Positions 58,101 through 64,000 of a stretch of DNA of 64,000 bases are shown here, in pieces. Origin of the DNA: Clostridium beijerinckii (GTDB lineage Bacteria > Bacillota > Clostridia > Clostridiales > Clostridiaceae); the NCBI RefSeq assembly GCF_036699995.1, contig NZ_CP144906.1:5095001-5159000 (forward strand). Reading direction: 5' to 3'. The position numbers were made by a program, and so were the translations under genes. The notes below the pieces were generated by a model. It was given only the letters and a program-made list of their open reading frames with translations. It ran no database searches and had not been told where the DNA came from. How positions within the stretch are numbered: position 1 is the stretch's first letter; each line of letters begins with the position of its first letter.

Positions 58101-61100
58101 CTTGAACCTTGAATTATTTCTTAAAGCTATACGTGAATCTAATCCCTCATCATCTAAGTCCATATATCTATTAAAATTCTTTTCATTATATGCATATGAA
58201 CTTAACGGATTATTATTATCTACATATATTCTAGAAATTCCTATTAGTAAATTCTTGATTTCAACATCCATGGTTGCCTTATTGTGAATAAATATTCCAC
58301 CTGCTTTATTAAGGTAATTACCTACATTGGATGACCTTATTACTTCCATTATATTTTTTTGAAGTGGTTCATCATAAGAAACTTCTTCATTATTATATAT
58401 AATTAAATCTAGCTTAACTCCCTTAATTCTTAAGTAATTGTGGAATTTTACCATAGTATATACTAAATTTATGTCTTCTTCATTTTCTATAGATAGCATT
58501 ATAATAGGTAAATCTCCTGAGATTCCATATGCCCATAAATCCTTTTGATGTCTTGAAATATTCCTAATATATTCTTCTCTATTTTTTCTAGTATTAGTTA
58601 GAAAGAAAATTGAGCTTGCAGCGCTTTGGAATATATTAGCTATGGCACTTCTTATTCCTAAAGTCTTTAGTTCAAGCTGTGCACTTATGCTATAATTTTT
58701 GAATACTCTTTCTAGTTTACTGTTGTCATTGTTATTTCTGCATATTTCAAGTATTTGCTCCTTTGATTCACATATTCCAGTTATATAATAAATTTCCTTC
58801 TTGGAGTTAGGCTCTAATCTAATTCTCGTTCTTATACTCATTATAGGATCTAAAACTGTTCCCACAGTATTATCTAAAGCTTTATCATTATCCATAGCTT
58901 TTGGATTCTTCAATTCTCTATTTCTTCCTATAAAGTTTATTCTTGAAGTTTCATATGAAATACTTCCTTCTAAGTCTCCATTAACAACCGCCTTATGGAA
59001 AATATATGGAATTTTTGCATTCTTAACTCTACCTCTTCTACTTCCTATAAGAACACTTTCCTTTTCATCATATTCTGTTTGAACAAATAAATTAGAGAAT
59101 GTTGGGTGAACTACGTCAGCACTGAATGTAGCTAAAGTCACTTCCATGTAACTTGTTATTTCAATACTTCTTCCATTATCTCCTTTGTTATTTAAAGTTA
59201 ATTTTCTAACTTCAAAGTTTTCTTCTGATGATATTGAAACTTCCATCGAAGTTTCAATGTTGCCATCTTTTCTACTAAACTTCGCTTTATCTAGATTAAA
59301 CTCAACTGAATACTTATCTCCAGGATCCTTACAAGGCTCAAAGGTTGAACTCCAATATTCATTTGAATTTAAGTTCTTTATATAGAAGAACATTCCACTA
59401 TCATCACTTGTAGAATTTCCCTTCCATCTATAGAGCATAGTATCATTCTTTTTTGAATATCCATTTCCGTTTACTGTTAACATAGATGAATATTCACCAT
59501 TGCTTAATAGTAATACTTGTGGACTGTCCTGATTTACTTTTTCAAATACTCTTGGAATTAAAACCTCTCCCTCAAAATATCTATTCTTAACAGAAAAATC
59601 CTCATTTCTTTCAAAGACAACATTTTGTGGAATTTTCTCTTTTAGTAAAAGTTCTGTAGATTTTATCTCAGGAAGATCATGAAATCTATTTATCAAAATA
59701 TCATTGCATAGAATATTATCTAAAGCCATAAGTGACATTCCTAAATGGTGTACCATATAAGTTGCAACTTTATTGACCTTCTGTGGATAACTTGAGTTAT
59801 CATAATTACTATCATCGTCATTATTCATGTGAATCCTACTGATTTCATCATTCTTATCCACATTATTCACATTATCAACATGCTTATCATTCATATAACT
59901 TGTATTTTTATCCTGTGTATTATCCACTATTTTTTCGTAGTTATCCACATAATCCTCATACTTATCCACATTTTGTGTATAATTTTTTCCATTTGTTGAA
60001 ATATTCTGCTCAAGAAGATCACTTTTAGAAAGTGTCATTATGTACTTATCTTTCCTAGCTTTAGTATAATCTAAAGCTTCTATGAAACCATATCTTCCTA
60101 ATGCTCCTAACTTTTCAAGTTCTTTAAGATTCTTAATTCCAGAATCTTTATCAAAAGAAATAGCCATTAATGTTGAATATGGAGATATTACAAGATCATC
60201 TTCAAGTCCTCTTTTAAGACCAAGTCCAGGTACTCCAAATGCCTTGTATTGATAATTTTCCGCTGCATCAAATTCATAAAATGCAGATTCTGATATTCCC
60301 CAAGGAGCTTTCTTTTGCTTAGCAAAGCTTTTTTGTGCCTTTATGACAGACTTATAAGTTTGACTGAGTAAAGTCTTAGGATAATTCCTCATTATTAATG
60401 ATGGCATAAAATACTCAAACATAGTTCCACTCCAAGATACTAGTGAATGAGTATGGAATGCATTAGTCATGGAACGTCCTAGCTTAAACCAATGAGAATA
60501 AGGCACATCATTTTTAGCTATCGCGACAAAAGATGCTATTCTTGACTCAGATGCAAGCAAATCATAATAGGAGTTTCCAAGAGAATTTTCCTCTACATTA
60601 TATCCAATGGAGAATAGTCCTCTAGTTTTATCATACAGAAAAGTAAAATCCATTTCTTCTGTTATTTTATCAATATCTTGTATTATATTATCTATTTTAT
60701 CTATATAATTTTTGAAATTATTTATCTTTTCTCTAAATTTGCCTCTGAAACTATCCCCATTTTTTCTTCTATAATTCTCGCATCTGTGGATTAATTCAAC
60801 AATATCTGGTACTCCTTCGAAAAACTCCTTACTATATAACTTTTCTATACCTTCAAAAATAAAGCTATAATAGTTAATCTTTTTTCTAACCTCACCTATA
60901 AGCTTATCAATCCAGTATCTTGCTTCTTCACTCTCAATTTTTAATTCACCTATACTATTTTGTTCTTCATCACTTAAGTTGTTTTCATTATTCATATTAT
61001 CTTTTTCTGACTTAAGTTTCTGCTTTAAGCTAATTATCTGATCTGTTTCCTTTAAATCTTGAATTTTAAATAAAATTTCATTTAATACCTTTATATATTC

Positions 61101-64000
61101 TCCAATGTTGATATGGGAAGAAAATTTAAGTTTCAGATTAGGAGCTTCATCTTCAATTATTTTATAAATATCATTTAAAGATGTAACTTCCTTTACCCTT
61201 ATAACTTTATTATGCTTAAGTTCTTCCATAGCCCTCTTTAGCACCCACAAATTACCTAGTAGATTTCCACTATCAACTGTTGATACATATCTAGGCCATA
61301 AAGGTTCTTTTGTTTTGGTATCATACCAATTTAGATAATGCCCATTCACCTTTTGAAGAGTTTTCATACTATTTAATACGAGTTCTATTCTATCAACAAA
61401 CTCTGCCATGGTTATATACCCTAGGTCATATGCAGCAATGCTCGAAGTAATTCCCATACCTATATTAGTTGGAGATGTTCTATGTGCAACTCCCTTAAAC
61501 GGCTTCTCTTGATAGTTATCTGGCGCTAGGTAGTTGTTTTCTTCATTAACAAAATCCTCATAATAAGCATATATTCTTCTAGAAATTTTTCTTAAGTATG
61601 TTTTTTCTTCATTCCTTAAAGTATTCTTCTTGTGCTCTTGACGTTTAATGCTTATGCTATAAGCGAGGTAAGGACTAACTATCCACAATGCAGCAACCAC
61701 TACACTATAGGTAACTACTCCTAATGAACTATAAAATGATAAGTATAGTACAAGGAGACCCATTATAGGAGCGATCCACATTCTCTTTAAATAATTAATA
61801 AAATTATTCCTTGAGTTTTTTTCTACAAGTTCTGCTGACTGCCATTCTAAAAGGTTTTTCTTAGAAATCATCACTCTATATAGTGTTACTATTATAGCGT
61901 CAAGCATCAAAAAAGCTTGATAAGGAATGAAACTTACTATCAGCACTATCTGCTCTAGCGTTTTAAATGCTCCCATTAATTTATTTTTAGGTGTTACAAC
62001 AAAATCTGTTACTACAAATACTAATGGAGTTATTAAAGCTAAGAAGGCAAGAAGTGCAACCTGACTTCTTCCAAATAGCACAGTTAGAGATAATATAAGA
62101 GCAAGAAGTAAATTAGGTGCTAATAAACTTCTTCTTAGATTATCAAATATCTTCCACTTATATAATAAATTTATTTTATTTGAAAATAACCATCCTATTA
62201 GCTGCCAGTCACCTCTAACCCATCTATGCAATCTTTTGCAGCTAGATTCATAAAATGCTGGATATCCATCAATAAATTCCACATCACTTAATAATCCGCA
62301 TCTTGCAATGCCACCCTCAAGCAAATCATGACTTAAGACTGTATCATCTTTTATAGAATTACTTAACACTTTATAAAATTCATCTATACATATTATTCCT
62401 TTACCAGTAAAGGACCCTTCTCCAAATAAATCTTGATAAGTGTCAGAATAAGCAACGGAATATCCATCAACTCCTTCTTCTCCTCCAAATACTTTTGAAA
62501 AATAAGTTTGATTCTTAGCTTCTAGGCTAATGCTCACCTTAGGCTGCATTATTCCATATCCTCTTGCGACTCTATTGCCTTTTATATGAGGAATATTAAG
62601 AATATGGCTCATAGCCCCTACAAGTTTAAAAGCACTTTCCCTAGGCATGAAAGTATCTTCATCTAATGTAATTAGATACTTAACTTGTTTTAGTTCTTGA
62701 ATATCCGAGCTAAAAACATTATAAGTATGATTCTTACCACCTCTAATAAGAGCCATAAATTCCAGTAACTTTCCACGTTTTCTTTCTCTGCCCATGAATA
62801 CATTTTGTTTTTTATTATAAATTCTCTTTCTACTAAAGAAAAAGAATCTATTTTCACTAACTCCTTGGTCGTTTTTAAAGTCATCGGAATATTTCTCATT
62901 TAAATCTCTAGCATATTGAACTCCTGATTTAATTATCTCAACATCTTCTTGAGCAGTCTCATGCTCAAAATCATGAAAATCACTTAGCAAAGCAAAATAA
63001 ATATTCTTATCCTTATTTCCGCAATATGCTACTTCTAATTTTTTCATAAGTTCTTTAACTTTCTCTTTAGAATTTACTATAGCCGGTATTACAACTACAG
63101 TTTTATTTTCTTTAGGAATTCCTGAACTAAAATTTAATTTTGGGATTAATCTAATATCAACAACTTTACCCACAGTATAATTCGTAAGTCCAATTATTAT
63201 TTCGTTAACTGGAATTAATATTATAAGGAACGAAATCACGTATTGTACTAAAGTGTATCTAACTCCTAATAAACTGCTTATTAATAAAATAAGAAAACTT
63301 ATCAAAAGTGTTCCAAAAATATTGCATGCTACATAAGTATTCGCAGATATAGTTGTTTTTATATTATTTCCATATTTCTTTAGCTCGTTTATTCCCTCAT
63401 CAATTAAGTAATATCCAATATGGCATTTATAATTTTCTTCTTTATTACTTTTACTATTTCTTGCAAGTTCTAAAATATTACTAGCTAAAGTAATTTCGTC
63501 TGCGTTTGATATTCTAGCCATCTTTTCGAGCTTATGCCTATAATAATCCTTAGATTCAAAATCCATGCTATTATAAATATTCGCCGGATCATTTTTAAGT
63601 ATTTTTTCAACAAAAGAAGTTTCTTCAAAGAATCTTCTCCAGCTTATTCCTTCAATTTTTCTAATAAAGGTTATGTATTCTCCAATATTTCTTTCTAAAA
63701 CTTCTTCTCTTAAATCACTTCTAATATTATTTTTATCTAAATCAGAATTCACTTTCCATTTAGATTCTACAAGATCATTTATTCTTTGATCTTCTATAGA
63801 ATTATCTCTTAATACACTAAAAAATTCTCTTAAAAATAAAGGTCCAATATTTTTTCCAACATTAATATTTCCCATTTTTTCTTCAAATTTATTGTTGTTA
63901 ATTGCATCTATTATCTTTTCAGCTATATCTCTTCCTCTTATGATTTCTTTTTGAATATCAACAAGTTCATTAGTATACTTAGATAAATTTATTATTATAG
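55197..64000 (-). CDS. Cyclic beta-1,2-glucan synthase-like giant protein (GT84 plus GH94), 5' end outside window
   Basis: At least 2930 residues. An internal ATG at 63875 begins 2892 residues, but the frame stays open to the window edge with no ribosome site at that ATG, so the start lies outside. Numbering from 63875: a lead domain (IRKIEGISWRRFF, NSMDFESKDYYRHKLE); helices near 190-235; a GT84 domain with LDEDTF (about 403) and RLHRWVRGDWQ (about 558); more helices (580-780); a glycoamylase-like domain (about 790-1390); a GH94 phosphorylase-like part ending with GSGDWNDGM (about 2530). Known Cgs/NdvB proteins use these domains to build, size and cyclise beta-1,2-glucan at the membrane. Asn/Asp-rich inserts interrupt it at about 1290-1350, 1930-2010 and 2810-2860. 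Confidence 0.9.
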   Translation of the reverse strand, partial: IIINLSKYTNELVDIQKEIIRGRDIAEKIIDAINNNKFEEKMGNINVGKNIGPLFLREFFSVLRDNSIEDQRINDLVESKWKVNSDLDKNNIRSDLREEVLERNIGEYITFIRKIEGISWRRFFEETSFVEKILKNDPANIYNSMDFESKDYYRHKLEKMARISNADEITLASNILELARNSKSNKEENYKCHIGYYLIDEGINELKKYGNNIKTTISANTYVACNIFGTLLISFLILLISSLLGVRYTLVQYVISFLIILIPVNEIIIGLTNYTVGKVVDIRLIPKLNFSSGIPKENKTVVVIPAIVNSKEKVKELMKKLEVAYCGNKDKNIYFALLSDFHDFEHETAQEDVEIIKSGVQYARDLNEKYSDDFKNDQGVSENRFFFFSRKRIYNKKQNVFMGRERKRGKLLEFMALIRGGKNHTYNVFSSDIQELKQVKYLITLDEDTFMPRESAFKLVGAMSHILNIPHIKGNRVARGYGIMQPKVSISLEAKNQTYFSKVFGGEEGVDGYSVAYSDTYQDLFGEGSFTGKGIICIDEFYKVLSNSIKDDTVLSHDLLEGGIARCGLLSDVEFIDGYPAFYESSCKRLHRWVRGDWQLIGWLFSNKINLLYKWKIFDNLRRSLLAPNLLLALILSLTVLFGRSQVALLAFLALITPLVFVVTDFVVTPKNKLMGAFKTLEQIVLIVSFIPYQAFLMLDAIIVTLYRVMISKKNLLEWQSAELVEKNSRNNFINYLKRMWIAPIMGLLVLYLSFYSSLGVVTYSVVVAALWIVSPYLAYSISIKRQEHKKNTLRNEEKTYLRKISRRIYAYYEDFVNEENNYLAPDNYQEKPFKGVAHRTSPTNIGMGITSSIAAYDLGYITMAEFVDRIELVLNSMKTLQKVNGHYLNWYDTKTKEPLWPRYVSTVDSGNLLGNLWVLKRAMEELKHNKVIRVKEVTSLNDIYKIIEDEAPNLKLKFSSHINIGEYIKVLNEILFKIQDLKETDQIISLKQKLKSEKDNMNNENNLSDEEQNSIGELKIESEEARYWIDKLIGEVRKKINYYSFIFEGIEKLYSKEFFEGVPDIVELIHRCENYRRKNGDSFRGKFREKINNFKNYIDKIDNIIQDIDKITEEMDFTFLYDKTRGLFSIGYNVEENSLGNSYYDLLASESRIASFVAIAKNDVPYSHWFKLGRSMTNAFHTHSLVSWSGTMFEYFMPSLIMRNYPKTLLSQTYKSVIKAQKSFAKQKKAPWGISESAFYEFDAAENYQYKAFGVPGLGLKRGLEDDLVISPYSTLMAISFDKDSGIKNLKELEKLGALGRYGFIEALDYTKARKDKYIMTLSKSDLLEQNISTNGKNYTQNVDKYEDYVDNYEKIVDNTQDKNTSYMNDKHVDNVNNVDKNDEISRIHMNNDDDSNYDNSSYPQKVNKVATYMVHHLGMSLMALDNILCNDILINRFHDLPEIKSTELLLKEKIPQNVVFERNEDFSVKNRYFEGEVLIPRVFEKVNQDSPQVLLLSNGEYSSMLTVNGNGYSKKNDTMLYRWKGNSTSDDSGMFFYIKNLNSNEYWSSTFEPCKDPGDKYSVEFNLDKAKFSRKDGNIETSMEVSISSEENFEVRKLTLNNKGDNGRSIEITSYMEVTLATFSADVVHPTFSNLFVQTEYDEKESVLIGSRRGRVKNAKIPYIFHKAVVNGDLEGSISYETSRINFIGRNRELKNPKAMDNDKALDNTVGTVLDPIMSIRTRIRLEPNSKKEIYYITGICESKEQILEICRNNNDNSKLERVFKNYSISAQLELKTLGIRSAIANIFQSAASSIFFLTNTRKNREEYIRNISRHQKDLWAYGISGDLPIIMLSIENEEDINLVYTMVKFHNYLRIKGVKLDLIIYNNEEVSYDEPLQKNIMEVIRSSNVGNYLNKAGGIFIHNKATMDVEIKNLLIGISRIYVDNNNPLSSYAYNEKNFNRYMDLDDEGLDSRIALRNNSRFKDKYKNENTNQDTDGENIPYEVYDNDEEVINIHDLIKNINEPEDQDDIDELEIDKKSNQSKKERELVYNSEISSLVDLDLDVSKDSNNYGKNADEDPDVRDLDFFNGYGGFCKKDNSYIIKLSNYRNTPAPWINVISNDDFGFHISEVGSGYTWCGNSRENKITPWSNDYIRDPIGEALYIKDNDSGEYFSITPKPVRDSGDYLIKHSFGYSEYRHTAYNIKGKLEIFAPKNERLKIQRVTLENLSNEDRSISLFYYAKLVLGVYEYDSSRYISTYIGGDESKYKETVDIVNGSSIKNSNEDFTFKNKFIGAHNPYSEYFGKLNAYLTIIGGKELSFTGDNKEFLGIGGETFSPEALKHNRLSNRSGGIYDPCLAAQTSIVLRKGEKKELLILFGQDEKEKIDELISKYKIFGNAESELDKVKQYWSNFLGNIQVKTPDKSLDYLLNGWLLYQTLSCRYLSRSAFYQSGGAYGFRDQLQDSMSLGFVSPEITKAQILRSASRQYVEGDVQHWWHPVVNSGIRTRFSDDLLWLPYVTAEYINSTGDYDILNATAPYLEDEPLREGEDERYTIVNQSSKEGTIYEHCLKAIEKSLKFGIHNIPLMGSGDWNDGMSTVGNEGKGESVWLGWFLYSILESFIQIADKQNDKKTKEHFEERREFIRENLEKNAWDGGWYRRAYFDDGTPLGSRENPECRIDSLAQSWAIISGAGQKERSIEAMEAVDNNLVKKDKGMILLLAPPFSNSKLEPGYIKGYVPGVRENGGQYTHAAVWVILALTKLGLGDKAVSYFNMINPINHAKTELECMTYKVEPYVMAADVYIKEPHAGRGGWSWYTGASGWMYRVGVENILGLRKVQDKGYAINPCIPKSWNEFEIKITNEREDYTIKVSRLNQENINEVNNNQMNNSKNKVNNSEVIRNKNEEINCESRISKQGRNIVNTNNMKVIINGENIKDNIIPRNRGKLDVFVYF

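Overview
The window is low-GC, densely coding DNA from a Firmicute, most probably a Clostridium of the solventogenic/saccharolytic sensu stricto group. This is inferred from AT-rich codon use, AGGAGG-type ribosome sites, YesMN/LplABC sugar uptake genes, choline-binding-type cell-wall repeats and a giant cyclic-glucan-synthase-like protein. No tRNA, rRNA, CRISPR array, transposase or phage gene was seen.

Layout. (1) 1-8.7 kb, minus strand: a GH13 alpha-glucosidase cut by the window edge, an ABC sugar importer (two permeases and a binding lipoprotein) and its YesM/YesN-type two-component system. (2) 9.0-12.3 kb, minus: a CpsB phosphatase remnant, a CpsD-type tyrosine kinase, its CpsC/Wzz-type activator and an AI-2E family membrane protein. 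(3) 12.5-15.1 kb, plus: a secreted NlpC/P60 hydrolase and an outlying member of the cadherin-like/cell-wall-repeat family. (4) 15.1-29.4 kb, minus: a gatZ remnant, then a polysaccharide operon transcribed rmlA, rmlC, rmlB, GT2, rmlD, wzm, wzt, methyltransferase, kinase-coiled-coil protein, giant glycosyltransferase. (5) 29.8-34.2 kb, plus: a WbaP-type initiating phosphotransferase, a GT2 enzyme and an O-antigen-ligase/polymerase-like membrane protein. (6) 35.3-47.6 kb, minus: one acidic cell-wall-repeat surface protein and six paralogous cadherin-like/cell-wall-repeat proteins. (7) 47.8-49.1 kb, plus: four tiny hydrophilic proteins in an A-B-A-B order. (8) 49.3-64 kb, minus: a YitT protein, two chemoreceptors and a roughly 2900-residue cyclic beta-1,2-glucan synthase-like protein that runs off the right edge.

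How it may work together. The rml genes make dTDP-L-rhamnose, the glycosyltransferases build a (probably rhamnose-containing) chain on a lipid primed by the WbaP homologue, and Wzm/Wzt exports it. The ligase-like protein may transfer it to a cell-surface acceptor. The most interesting part is 19.87-24.90 kb. A methyltransferase and a kinase-plus-coiled-coil protein, encoded back to back beside Wzm and a Wzt with a C-terminal extension, look like a split Gram-positive version of the WbdD chain terminator and molecular ruler. The coiled coil includes four near-identical 21-bp heptad repeats that could change ruler length in frame. The permease and the kinase protein also appear to share a beta-rich module. 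These functional links are inferences from sequence and gene order.
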